Source of the DNA: an uncultured Clostridia bacterium
Lineage (GTDB): Bacteria > Bacillota > Clostridia > Christensenellales > Borkfalkiaceae
Assembly (NCBI GenBank): GCA_944368215.1
Contig: CALVWX010000001.1
Coordinates: 58,251-122,250, forward strand
Direction: 5' to 3'
Length of the DNA stretch: 64,000 bases
Shown: in pieces, positions 25,324 to 33,475 of the stretch
How the letters are laid out: each line of letters begins with the position of its first letter
Position numbering within the stretch: the first letter of the stretch is position 1
The notes under the pieces: generated by a model
The model's database searches: none
The model's input: the letters and a program-made list of their open reading frames with translations, nothing else
Told to the model about the DNA's origin: nothing
Program-made: the position numbers and the translations under genes

Positions 25324-26433
25324 ATGGCACAACTTAAATTTGTAAACGTAAATAAAGTGTATCCCAACGGATACCATGCCGTGCACGACTTCAACATGGA
25401 AATCAAGGACGGCGAATTCATCTGTCTCGTAGGCGACTCCGGCTGCGGCAAGTCGACCACTCTCCGCATGATAGCCGGCCTCGAGGACATAACGGCGGGC
25501 GAATTCTATATCGACGGCAAGCTCGCAAACCAGATGTCGTCGAGGGAGAGGGGAATAGCCATGGTCTTCCAGTCCTACGCGCTCTATCCCCACTTAACCG
25601 TCGCCGAAAACCTCGGCTTCGGCCTCACGCTCGAAGGCATCGATATGGACGTCATCGATAAAAGGGTTGCCGCCACGGCGGAAATCCTCGGTCTTACGCC
25701 CTATCTCGACAGGTTCCCCCGCAATCTTTCGGGCGGCCAGTGCCAGCGTGTCGCCGTCGGCCGCGCTATAATCCGCAAGGTTTCCATATTCCTTATGGAC
25801 GAACCTCTTTCCAACCTCGACGCAAAGCAGCGCGTCACCATGCGTTCGGAAATCAAACAGATTCACCGCTCGGTAGGCGCAACCACAATTTACGTCACCC
25901 ACGACCAGACCGAGGCTATGACCATGTCCGACAGGATAGTCGTCATGAAATCGGGCGGCTACGTCCAGCAGATAGGCACCCCTTACGAGCTGTACTTCCA
26001 GCCTGAAAATCTCTTCGTCGCAGGCTTCATAGGCGAACCTCCCATGAACTTCCTCCGCGGCAGGGTTGAAAACGGTCACTTCGTCTGCGATGCGGCAGAG
26101 TTCGATATCTCGGGCATAGTCGACGACGTATCGTCGGTGGAGGGCAAGGAAGTCGTATTCGCATTCCGTCCCGAAGCCATCCGCCTTCCCAAGGACGGCA
26201 AGCCCGCGGCGGACGAATATCTGCTCAAATCCAAGGTTGAACTTACCGAACTTCTCGGCGATACGACCAACGTTTATGCAAACGTCGGCAACGTAAACGT
26301 CATTTTAAAGGTCAACCCTCACGACGCGCCCAAGATGGGCGACGAGTTCGACTTCGTCGTTCCCCACAAGGCGGCTTATGTGTTCGACGCCGAAACCGAA
26401 AAGGTCGTGCCTTCGAGCATAAAGAGAAATTAA
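25324..26433 (+). CDS. ABC transporter ATP-binding protein (MsmX/UgpC type)
   Basis: Energises a carbohydrate importer from the cytoplasmic face. 369 residues. Walker A is GDSGCGKST, the Q-loop is in MVFQSYALYPH, the signature is LSGGQCQRV (Cys where Arg is usual), Walker B is FLMDEPLSNLD and the switch is THDQTEAM. A C-terminal OB-fold regulatory domain begins near residue 240 (FRPEAIRLP). No permease gene adjoins it. MsmX-type ATPases serve several importers, so it may energise the importer at 33476 or one elsewhere. GC content is clearly higher than in its paralog at 39646. GGGG lies 9 bases before the ATG. Confidence 0.92.
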   Translation: MAQLKFVNVNKVYPNGYHAVHDFNMEIKDGEFICLVGDSGCGKSTTLRMIAGLEDITAGEFYIDGKLANQMSSRERGIAMVFQSYALYPHLTVAENLGFGLTLEGIDMDVIDKRVAATAEILGLTPYLDRFPRNLSGGQCQRVAVGRAIIRKVSIFLMDEPLSNLDAKQRVTMRSEIKQIHRSVGATTIYVTHDQTEAMTMSDRIVVMKSGGYVQQIGTPYELYFQPENLFVAGFIGEPPMNFLRGRVENGHFVCDAAEFDISGIVDDVSSVEGKEVVFAFRPEAIRLPKDGKPAADEYLLKSKVELTELLGDTTNVYANVGNVNVILKVNPHDAPKMGDEFDFVVPHKAAYVFDAETEKVVPSSIKRN

Positions 26434-26656
26434 ATATTCCGTGCGCGCCGCCGAGCTTTAAAAGCCCGGCGGACGTAAGCGTGTATCAGGCAAGCCCGCC
26501 TGTGGCGTTCATGAATGAGGCGCACATATGTGCCCATGAATTGAATACTGCGCATCCATTAATTCTCGGCGTAAACGCCTTCGTGAATTCTCGCGCTGCG
26601 CGCTCCATTGTGGCGTGAATTATTAAAAATATTTCTCACCTCGATTCAGGTACGCT
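26434..26656. other. Intergenic region between ABC ATPase and uxaB promoter
   Basis: No gene. A hairpin CGCCGAGCTTT/AAAGCCCGGCG near 26449-26471 may end the ATPase transcript, but no T run follows. The rest shows palindromic hexamers such as GTGCGC/GCGCAC but nothing recognisable. Confidence 0.4.
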
Positions 26657-26684
26657 TTGCAACTAATTGCCCTGCAAATATATT
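26657..26684 (+). promoter_or_regulatory. Probable promoter of uxaB-uxaA-uxaC
   Basis: TTGCAA (26657-26662) and TATATT (26679-26684) with a 16-base spacer. The predicted start is just before the palindrome at 26698. Confidence 0.5.
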
Positions 26685-26697
26685 GCTGACAACGCGC

Positions 26698-26736
26698 ACA
26701 ATACATTAATGTAACCTTAAGGTTGCAATGTATTGT
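26698..26736 (+). promoter_or_regulatory. Nested palindrome in the uxaB leader (operator or RNA hairpin)
   Basis: Outer arms ACAATACATT (26698-26707) and AATGTATTGT (26727-26736) are perfect complements. The centre AACCTTAAGGTT (26713-26724) is itself a perfect palindrome. It lies between the promoter and the ribosome site AAGGAG (26758), as a repressor operator or a translation-control hairpin would. Regulator unknown. Confidence 0.65.
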
Positions 26737-26773
26737 CATAAAAGATTTATCCGGACAAGGAGCTTTTCTTAAT

Positions 26774-28222
26774 ATGGAAACTTTAAGCAAAAAAATTCAC
26801 AACAAACCCGAAAGAAAGATTAAAATAATGCAGTTCGGCGAAGGTAACTTCCTCCGCGCGTTTGTAGACTGGATAATTCAGAACCTCAACGACAACGGCG
26901 CAATCAATTCCGACGTCGCAGTCATTCAGCCCATGCCTTTCGGTAGAGTGGCCGAACTCGCCGCTCAGGACGGGCTTTACACCGTCCGCCTCGAGGGCAT
27001 CGACAAGGGCGAAAAGGTTAAGGTAAGCCAGATAATCGACGTCATCGGCGACTGCATAAATCCCTTCACCGAATACGACCGTTACCTTTCCTACGCCGAG
27101 AGCGAGGATTTGCAGATAGTCATTTCCAATACCACCGAGGCCGGCATCGCTTACGACCCCACCGACACCGATTTTTCGCAGTGCCCCAAGTCTTATCCCG
27201 GCAAGCTGCTCGCCCTTTTAAAGCACAGGTATGATTACTTCAAGGGCGACATGTCCAAGGGTCTTGCAATCATTCCCTGCGAACTCATAGACAACAACGG
27301 CGACGAGCTCTACAAGTGCCTCACCCAGGTTGCCGAAAACGTCGGCATGGACAAGGATTTCATCAAGTGGATGCAGACGGCAAACCATTTCACGTCCACC
27401 CTCGTGGACCGCATAGTTCCCGGCTATCCCAAGAACGAAATCGATGCCATCCGCGAAGAGTGCGGCTATATCGACAACAACGTCGTCAAGGGCGAAATTT
27501 TCCACCTCTGGGTGCTCAAGAAGGAAGCGTATATCCAGAGCATATTCCCCGCCGATTCCACGGGTCTCAACGTCATCTTCGCAGACGACATCAAGCCCTA
27601 CAAACAGCGCAAGGTTAAAATCCTCAACGGTTCGCACACGGCAATGGTGCCCATCGCCTACCTCTGCGGCATAGATACCGTCGGCGAGTCCGTAAACGAC
27701 CCCACCATCGGCAAGTTTGTCCGTGATTTCGTATTCGACGAAGTCAATCCCACCATCGACCTCCCTCAGGACCAGATGGTAGCCTTCGCAACATCCGTAA
27801 TCGAGAGATATCAGAACCCCTTCATCCGTCACGAGCTCATGTCCATTGCGCTCAACTCGACGACCAAGTTCAGAACGCGCCTTCTTCCCACGCTCGAAGA
27901 TTATGTCCGCATCAAGGGCAAGCTGCCCCTTCATCTCGTGTTCGCGTTCGCCGCGCTCTGCCTCTTCCACAAGGGCAAGAGGGGCGACCAGACCATAGAG
28001 CTCAAGGACGACCCCGAGCTGCTCGCGCACTGGACCAAGATGTGGCAGGAATGCGGCACGGACTATAAAAAGTTCGCAAAGCAAGCTCTTTCGTGGAAGG
28101 AAGCATGGGAAATCGACATGAACACCATTCATCCCGCCCTCGCAGACACCGTCGCCGGATATCTCAAGGCGATGGAGGAAAAGGGCATGAGAGCCGCCGT
28201 AGAGGAATTTGTCAATGGCTAA
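26774..28222 (+). CDS. uxaB: Tagaturonate reductase (altronate oxidoreductase)
   Basis: Reduces D-tagaturonate to D-altronate with NADH, second step of galacturonate catabolism. 482 residues, the family size. N-terminal Rossmann start IMQFGEGNFLRAFVDW, then ISNTTEAGI, VDRIVPGYP and KVKILNGSHTAMVPIAYL, the conserved catalytic Lys/Asn/His region of long-chain mannitol/uronate dehydrogenases. The start is the ATG at 26774, 10 bases after AAGGAG. It is first in the coupled uxaB-uxaA-uxaC operon, overlapping uxaA by 8 bases. The chain contains LFHKGKRGDQTIELKDDPELL, typical of UxaB rather than UxuB. Confidence 0.94.
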   Translation: METLSKKIHNKPERKIKIMQFGEGNFLRAFVDWIIQNLNDNGAINSDVAVIQPMPFGRVAELAAQDGLYTVRLEGIDKGEKVKVSQIIDVIGDCINPFTEYDRYLSYAESEDLQIVISNTTEAGIAYDPTDTDFSQCPKSYPGKLLALLKHRYDYFKGDMSKGLAIIPCELIDNNGDELYKCLTQVAENVGMDKDFIKWMQTANHFTSTLVDRIVPGYPKNEIDAIREECGYIDNNVVKGEIFHLWVLKKEAYIQSIFPADSTGLNVIFADDIKPYKQRKVKILNGSHTAMVPIAYLCGIDTVGESVNDPTIGKFVRDFVFDEVNPTIDLPQDQMVAFATSVIERYQNPFIRHELMSIALNSTTKFRTRLLPTLEDYVRIKGKLPLHLVFAFAALCLFHKGKRGDQTIELKDDPELLAHWTKMWQECGTDYKKFAKQALSWKEAWEIDMNTIHPALADTVAGYLKAMEEKGMRAAVEEFVNG

Positions 28223-29687
28223 GCAGAGCATAATAATCAACCCCGCGGACAACGTCGCCGTCGCGCTCGCCGACCTTAAAAAGGGTGAAAAGCACGAGGG
28301 CGTAAGCCTCCTCGAGGATATTACCAAAGGCCATAAGTTCGCCCTCCGCGATATTAAGAACGGAGAAAATATCATCAAGTACGGTACGCCCATAGCGCAC
28401 GCTACAAGGGACATATCCGCGGGCGAACACGTGCACACGCACAACGTGGCCACCAATCTCAACGAAAATCTCGAATACACCTACTCGCCCGTCGACTGCA
28501 CGCTCCCCAAGGGCAAAATGCGTCAGGTAAACGTATACCGCCGCAAGAACGGCGAAGTGGGCATACGCAACGAACTGTGGGTAATCCCTACGGTAGGCTG
28601 TGTCAACGGCCAGGCCAAGGAAATTGTTGAAAGGTTCAAAGCGGAGTGCGGCGAGGAAGGTTTCGACGGAATATTCACCTTCGCGCACCCCTACGGCTGT
28701 TCGCAGCTGGGCGACGACCATCAGAGGACAAAGTTCATGCTCCAGAAGATGGTGCGCCACCCCAACGCGGGCGGCGTGCTCGTGCTCGGTCTGGGCTGCG
28801 AAAACAACCAGATGGACGCCTTTAAAGCCGGTCTCGGCGACATAGACGAGTCGAGGATAAAGTTCCTTGTATGTCAGGATGTCGACGACGAAATAGCGGC
28901 GGGCGTAGAGCTGTGCAGGCAGATTGCCGGAGAGATGAAGAAGGATAAAAGGCAGCTCACCGATATATCCTGCCTTAAAGTCGGCCTGAAGTGCGGCGGT
29001 TCGGACGGCCTTTCGGGCATCACCGCCAACCCCCTCGTGGGATATTTCTCCGATTATATCGTCTCCGTCGGCGGCACTTCCGTCCTTTCGGAAGTACCCG
29101 AAATGTTCGGCGCCGAACAGCAGCTCATGAACCGCTGCAAGGACAGGGCTACGTTCGAAAAGACGGTAAAACTTATCAACGACTTCAAGGATTATTTCCG
29201 CGCCAACGGCCAGCCCGTAGGCGAAAATCCTTCGCCCGGCAACAAGGCGGGCGGCATAACCACGCTTGAGGATAAGTCGTGCGGCTGCACGCAGAAGTCG
29301 GGCTCCGGCCCCATAACCGACGTCGTGTTTGACGACGGATATGTCACGGCCAAGGGGCTCAACCTTCTCAACGGTCCCGGCAACGACATGTGCGCCGTAA
29401 CCAATCTCGGCGCGGCCGGTTGCCACCTCGTTCTGTTTACCACGGGACGCGGCACGCCCTTCGGCGGCTTTATCCCCACGCTCAAAATTGCCACCAACAA
29501 CGAACTCGCAAGCAAAAAGGCCAACTGGATAGATTTCAACGCCGGCGCCGTTTTAGACAGCGATTTCGACACCCAGCTCGAAAAGCTCATCGACCTCATC
29601 GTCGAAGTTGCGGGCGGCAAAAAAACCAAAAACGAAATCAACAATACAAGGGAAATTGCAATCTTTAAAACGGGAGTTACATTATAA
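28215..29687 (+). CDS. uxaA: Altronate dehydratase
   Basis: Dehydrates D-altronate to KDG, third step of galacturonate use; an iron-dependent lyase of the UxaA/GarD family. 490 residues, so the N-terminal SAF domain (residues about 10-100, with the His-rich AGEHVHTHNV) and the large catalytic domain are one chain. Conserved segments are FAHPYGCSQLGDDH, LGLGCENNQ, LKCGGSDGLSGITANP and GAAGCHLVLFTTGRGTPFG. The ATG at 28215 follows GAGG by 9 bases; an in-frame TTG two codons earlier is not needed. Overlaps uxaB by 8 bases and uxaC by 1. Confidence 0.95.
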   Translation: MAKQSIIINPADNVAVALADLKKGEKHEGVSLLEDITKGHKFALRDIKNGENIIKYGTPIAHATRDISAGEHVHTHNVATNLNENLEYTYSPVDCTLPKGKMRQVNVYRRKNGEVGIRNELWVIPTVGCVNGQAKEIVERFKAECGEEGFDGIFTFAHPYGCSQLGDDHQRTKFMLQKMVRHPNAGGVLVLGLGCENNQMDAFKAGLGDIDESRIKFLVCQDVDDEIAAGVELCRQIAGEMKKDKRQLTDISCLKVGLKCGGSDGLSGITANPLVGYFSDYIVSVGGTSVLSEVPEMFGAEQQLMNRCKDRATFEKTVKLINDFKDYFRANGQPVGENPSPGNKAGGITTLEDKSCGCTQKSGSGPITDVVFDDGYVTAKGLNLLNGPGNDMCAVTNLGAAGCHLVLFTTGRGTPFGGFIPTLKIATNNELASKKANWIDFNAGAVLDSDFDTQLEKLIDLIVEVAGGKKTKNEINNTREIAIFKTGVTL

Positions 29688-31099
29688 TGAAAGCATTTAT
29701 GGATAAAGATTTTCTTCTTGACACCGAAACAGCTAAAAAGCTGTACCATGAGCATGCCGAAGATATGCCCATAATCGACTATCACTGCCATCTTCCTCCC
29801 AAGGAAATTTACGAGGACAAAAAGTTCCGCAATCTCACCGAAGTATGGCTGGGCGCGGGCGACAGATACGGCGACCACTACAAGTGGCGCGCCCTCCGCG
29901 CAAGGGGATACGAGGAAGATTCCATCTCCGGACCCGACGACGATTACAAAAAGTACATGCAGTTTGTAGAGAGCATGCCTTACTTCGTCGGCAACCCCTT
30001 ATATCTCTGGTCGCACCTCGAAATGCAGAGATATTTCGGCATAAACGACGTAATCTGCCCCAAGAATGCAGAAAAAATATGGAAGCAGGCCAACGAAGTG
30101 CTCGAAACGCTCACCGCGCGCAAGATGATGGAAAAATTCAACGTCAAAACGGTGTGCACAACCGACGACCCCGTCGATTCCCTCGAATGGCACAAGAAAA
30201 TGATGGAGGACAAGACCTTAAAAGTCAGCGTCCGCCCCGCGTTCAGACCCGATAAAGCCATCAACGTGGAACTTTCGTGGTTCAAGGACTGGGTTGCCCA
30301 GCTCTCCGCAGTCGTAGGCAAGCCTCTCGACACGCTGGAAGATTTCTGCAACGCGCTCGCCGCAAGAATCGACTTCTTCGATTCCATGGGCTCCAAGCTC
30401 TCCGACCACGCGCTCGACGTCGTCCATTACGCTCCCGCAACGTATGAGGAAGCAAACGCCGTCTACAAAAAGGGTCTCAAGGGCGAACCCATCTCCGAAG
30501 AAGAGCAGGATAAGTACAAGGGTTATATCCTCGTATTCCTCGGCAAGCAGTATGTAAAGCACGGCTGGGTACAGCAGTACCATATCGGCGCGCTGCGCAA
30601 CAACTCCAAGTCCATGCTCAAGAAGATCGGCCCCGATACCGGTTTCGACGCTATCGAGGACGCGGTATACATGGAAAAGCTTTCGTCGCTCCTCGGCGCG
30701 CTCGACGAACAGGACGCACTGCCCAAGACCATTTTATACTGCCTCAACCCTCGCGACAACTACGCTCTCACAGTCCTTGCGGGTTGCTTCCAGAAGGAAG
30801 GCGTAAAGGGCCGCGTTCAGGTCGGCACGGCATGGTGGTTCCTCGATCAGCTCGACGGCATGAAGCAGAATCTTGAAACGCTCATGCAGGTCGGCCTGGT
30901 CGCCCAGTCGGTCGGCATGCTTACGGACAGCCGTTCCTTCCTGTCCTATCCCCGCCATGAACTGTACCGCAGGCTCCTCTGCCAGATGCTCGGCCGCCTC
31001 GTAGAAAACGGCCAGTATCCCGTCGAAGAGCTCGACACGTTGGGCAAGATAGTCGAAGACGTCTGCTACAACAACGCGAAGGAGTACTTTGGGTTTTAA
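29687..31099 (+). CDS. uxaC: Uronate isomerase (glucuronate/galacturonate isomerase)
   Basis: Amidohydrolase-superfamily isomerase converting galacturonate to tagaturonate, the first step of the route completed by UxaB and UxaA. 470 residues. Metal-site motif DYHCHLPP (residues about 30-37), then VKTVCTTDDPVDSLEWH, RPAFRPDKA, QYHIGALRNNS and the terminal MLTDSRSFLSYPRHEYR-like segment (here RHELYRR). Translation is coupled to uxaA by TAATG. It completes the saturated-galacturonate branch. Terminator-like hairpins follow at 31287 and 31346. Confidence 0.96.
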   Translation: MKAFMDKDFLLDTETAKKLYHEHAEDMPIIDYHCHLPPKEIYEDKKFRNLTEVWLGAGDRYGDHYKWRALRARGYEEDSISGPDDDYKKYMQFVESMPYFVGNPLYLWSHLEMQRYFGINDVICPKNAEKIWKQANEVLETLTARKMMEKFNVKTVCTTDDPVDSLEWHKKMMEDKTLKVSVRPAFRPDKAINVELSWFKDWVAQLSAVVGKPLDTLEDFCNALAARIDFFDSMGSKLSDHALDVVHYAPATYEEANAVYKKGLKGEPISEEEQDKYKGYILVFLGKQYVKHGWVQQYHIGALRNNSKSMLKKIGPDTGFDAIEDAVYMEKLSSLLGALDEQDALPKTILYCLNPRDNYALTVLAGCFQKEGVKGRVQVGTAWWFLDQLDGMKQNLETLMQVGLVAQSVGMLTDSRSFLSYPRHELYRRLLCQMLGRLVENGQYPVEELDTLGKIVEDVCYNNAKEYFGF

Positions 31100-31286
31100 C
31101 GCAAGTTGTTTGCTGGAGGACGCAAACTAACTTGCCGTTAGGTTGAGCGCCACGCGCTCTTGCCGCGACCCTAAATGGCTCTCCTATTATATATTCGCGG
31201 CAATTCACTGTGGTGAGCTCGCTTACGCGACAAATTGTGTCTTGCTGCGCGAAGGCGCGACTTCGCTTGCAAACTAAGTAATTCAA

Positions 31287-31320
31287 TCGCCCGTTTTGCG
31301 TTGTTGCGCAAAACGGGCGA
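31287..31320 (+). terminator. Hairpin downstream of uxaC
   Basis: Perfect 14-bp stem TCGCCCGTTTTGCG (31287-31300) with its complement (31307-31320). No strong T run, so it may stabilise the mRNA end; the true terminator is probably the next one. The rest of the gap 31100-31452 shows only GC-rich, non-coding sequence. Confidence 0.55.
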
Positions 31321-31345
31321 AATTAATTGTTGTAAAAAATTGCAG

Positions 31346-31375
31346 AAAAAAGCATGGCAATGGCCATGCTTTTTT
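31346..31375. terminator. Bidirectional terminator between uxaC and the pectinesterase gene
   Basis: AAAAAAGCATGG (31346-31357) pairs with CCATGCTTTTTT (31364-31375). A and T tracts on both sides allow termination in both directions. Confidence 0.85.
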
Positions 31376-31452
31376 GTGTTGGTTGGCATATATGTTCGGG
31401 GCAATCAATAAAATATATCAGGCATGTCCGCGGCGTCGCGGCGTACGCGTTT

Positions 31453-32439
31453 TTATTCAATCTCTGCGCGCATCGAATCCCACATATTGCGGGCCTTATG
31501 ATAGTTTTTAATTATCTCCGTCTGCTCGTCCTCGGTCAGTTGTCTGCCCCATATTACGGGGTCAACGGGCTTTTCGCTCTTGAGGTTGCCGTGGGCGAAG
31601 CGGGCGGTATGGTCACGGTATGTGTCGTTCCATTTATCGTACAGTGCGGGGTTTATATGGTTGCCCAGCGTGCAGTTGACAAAATCGCATTTGCCGAAGT
31701 CGCGCCAGGGCCTTGCAAGGTACACGCTGCCTTCTTTTGCGCCGCCGTTGACAAAATTGCAGTTTATAAAGGCATAACCGCGCTTCTGCTTCAGGCCGTG
31801 CGCGGGCGCGGCCACGTAGCCGTAGCCCCGTTTGTCGTGTCCAGAGATGAGTTGGCAATCATCGAAGTAGGCCTCGGCGCAACCGAAAATATAGTCTACG
31901 GTGCCGTATATGCGGCACTTCTCGTATATCTGAACGGAAGCGCCCTCCATATACAGCTGCTCTTTGGGTATAAACCCGTCGTAATATGCGGGGTCGTCCG
32001 TCAGTCCTGAATATCTTACCACAAGGTCGTCGGGGAAAGGGGAAGTGAAAAGGGTGTCCTGTTCGGATTTCAGGTCAATGTTTTTTGCGTAGAAGAGGGG
32101 GGCGTTGACGGAAAGCGCCACGCACTGACCGACCTTGCGCGCATCAATGTTGGAGTTTACCACGGTAAGGTTTTCCAGCGAGCATCCGTTTCCCGTCACG
32201 CAAAGCGTGTAAGTGCGGAAAGTATTGTACTCTCCGCCGTCAGAATGCGGCTTCCGGGCAAAATCATCCCATATAATAACCGTTGTTTCACGGTTTGCGC
32301 CTATAATTTTTATGTTGTCGCCTTTAATCCACAGTTTGTTGCGGTACTCGCCTTCAGCCAAATATATTGTGGTGGGACGGGTAATTTTATCCAATATCTT
32401 CTGTACGTCATCGCGCGGCGTAAGGTGTAAAATGTCCAT
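31453..32439 (-). CDS. Cytoplasmic pectin methylesterase (CE8)
   Basis: Removes methyl groups from pectic galacturonan. 328 residues of right-handed beta-helix. Catalytic residues are in the family motifs: Asp128 in EQDTLF, Asp182 in GTVDYIFG, and Arg243 in YLARPW (usually YLGRPW); GQCVAL supplies the Gln. No signal peptide is present, so it works inside the cell on imported oligomers. The ATG at 32439 has AAAGGAG 5 bases before it; the frame extends upstream to 32538 through the promoter and is not real there. Divergent from the ABC importer locus and sharing paired operators. Contrast the surface esterase at 57600. Confidence 0.92.
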   Translation of the reverse strand: MDILHLTPRDDVQKILDKITRPTTIYLAEGEYRNKLWIKGDNIKIIGANRETTVIIWDDFARKPHSDGGEYNTFRTYTLCVTGNGCSLENLTVVNSNIDARKVGQCVALSVNAPLFYAKNIDLKSEQDTLFTSPFPDDLVVRYSGLTDDPAYYDGFIPKEQLYMEGASVQIYEKCRIYGTVDYIFGCAEAYFDDCQLISGHDKRGYGYVAAPAHGLKQKRGYAFINCNFVNGGAKEGSVYLARPWRDFGKCDFVNCTLGNHINPALYDKWNDTYRDHTARFAHGNLKSEKPVDPVIWGRQLTEDEQTEIIKNYHKARNMWDSMRAEIE

Positions 32440-32466
32440 AAAATCTCCTTTGGTTTTGATGAGTAT

Positions 32467-32479
32467 ATTGTAGCACAAT
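32467..32479. promoter_or_regulatory. Operator-like palindrome, copy 1
   Basis: ATTGT-AGC-ACAAT, a perfect inverted repeat of 13 bases overlapping the -10 box of the pectinesterase promoter. The same core recurs at 32564-32578. Confidence 0.7.
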
Positions 32480-32495
32480 TTTTTTTGTGAAACAA
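32467..32495 (-). promoter_or_regulatory. Promoter of the cytoplasmic pectinesterase
   Basis: On the minus strand, TTGTTT (32490-32495) and TACAAT (32467-32472), 17-base spacer, 28 bases before the start codon. Confidence 0.72.
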
Positions 32496-32517
32496 TAAAA
32501 AATTTGCAAAATATGTA

Positions 32518-32546
32518 TTGCATTTTTAAAAAGTGCATGTTATAAT
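32518..32546 (+). promoter_or_regulatory. Promoter of the pectin importer locus
   Basis: TTGCAT (32518-32523) and TATAAT (32541-32546), 17-base spacer, 63 bases before the ATG at 32610. Confidence 0.78.
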
Positions 32547-32561
32547 ATGTACGTTAAATGT

Positions 32562-32580
32562 GATATTGTAACACAATATC
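32562..32580. promoter_or_regulatory. Operator-like palindrome, copy 2
   Basis: GATATTGT-AAC-ACAATATC, a perfect 19-base inverted repeat starting about 16 bases after the -10 box at 32541. Its core ATTGTAACACAAT differs from copy 1 (32467) by one base in the spacer. A repressor bound to both could shut both divergent promoters. Confidence 0.72.
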
Positions 32581-32609
32581 TGAGCGAAAAGTGTACTTAA
32601 TATATTGAT

Positions 32610-33299
32610 ATGCGAAAAAACGGTTCAAGGGAAATTACATTCAGCCAGTACCGCACGACCGATTTGTTCCTGTTCGCCGTAATAGTGGCTCTCGCGGAGC
32701 TGCTGGCGTTCGCGGCCACTGTCTGGTTTCCGGACGAAGCGATATTTTCATTCTCGTTCATGCTCCCTCTGGTGCTTATAATAATGATGCGCTGGGGCTG
32801 GCCGTCGGTATTTTATTCGATAGAAAGCGCAATAATTTACTGCGCGCTCCACTCGCTTACGTGTGAGTTTTATCTTTCTTATGTGGTCGGCAACGCGGCG
32901 ATTGTGCTGACGCTTATCTATCTTCTCCCTGTGGGGAAGGAGAGGGTGTCAAAAAGCTGGTATCTGTCGGTCGTCATGGTTATAACCGGCTGGGCGCTGC
33001 AGGTTTTCGTCCGTTCGGGCATGATGGTTGCGACCGGATTGAGCAATTTTGTCACCGCGCTCGCATATCTGTGCGGCATAACATCGGACAGCGGATTGCT
33101 GTCGCTGGTTATGGGTGTCATAGCCGTTCTCGTCGTTCGCAAGTTCGACGGACTGTTCGAAGACCAGAAAGCATACCTAATCCGTATCGGCAAGATGCGC
33201 GAAGAAAAACGCAGGGTGGACACGTTCGGCGAACAGCTCGAGGAAATCGACGAAGAAAATCTTTCGATCCTCAATCAGGACAACGACGATCTGTATTAA
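32610..33299 (+). CDS. Hypothetical membrane protein, first gene of the pectin importer locus
   Basis: Not recognised. 229 residues with five or six hydrophobic helices between about residues 18 and 175, and a charged cytoplasmic tail of 50 residues (KMREEKRRVDTFGEQLEEIDEEN). Short loops and the RWGWPSVFYSIESAIIYC segment recall substrate-binding (S) components of ECF importers, but the resemblance is weak. The ATG at 32610 has no Shine-Dalgarno sequence; a stop codon lies 4 codons upstream in frame, so no earlier start exists. First gene after the divergent promoter, 176 bases before the permeases. Could be a partner of the importer or a separate vitamin-type transporter component. Confidence 0.72.
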   Translation: MRKNGSREITFSQYRTTDLFLFAVIVALAELLAFAATVWFPDEAIFSFSFMLPLVLIIMMRWGWPSVFYSIESAIIYCALHSLTCEFYLSYVVGNAAIVLTLIYLLPVGKERVSKSWYLSVVMVITGWALQVFVRSGMMVATGLSNFVTALAYLCGITSDSGLLSLVMGVIAVLVVRKFDGLFEDQKAYLIRIGKMREEKRRVDTFGEQLEEIDEENLSILNQDNDDLY

Positions 33300-33475
33300 T
33301 CGTTACATATAATATTGGTGCGGACAAACCTGCACCTGACGGAAACTCATTTTCACCTGTCCGGCGTCGGGCGGGCTTGCCGCCTCAAACGGCAAACAAT
33401 CAAAAGGGTAATAACGACGGAAAAGTCGTTTACAATCAATCTTACATTATAAAATTATGGTAATGGAGGGATATA

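Noticed and set aside
27218-29426. Two open frames of about 400 codons on the minus strand across uxaB and uxaA
   Set aside because: They lie opposite firmly identified genes and have no motifs or ribosome sites; an artefact of third-position G+C.
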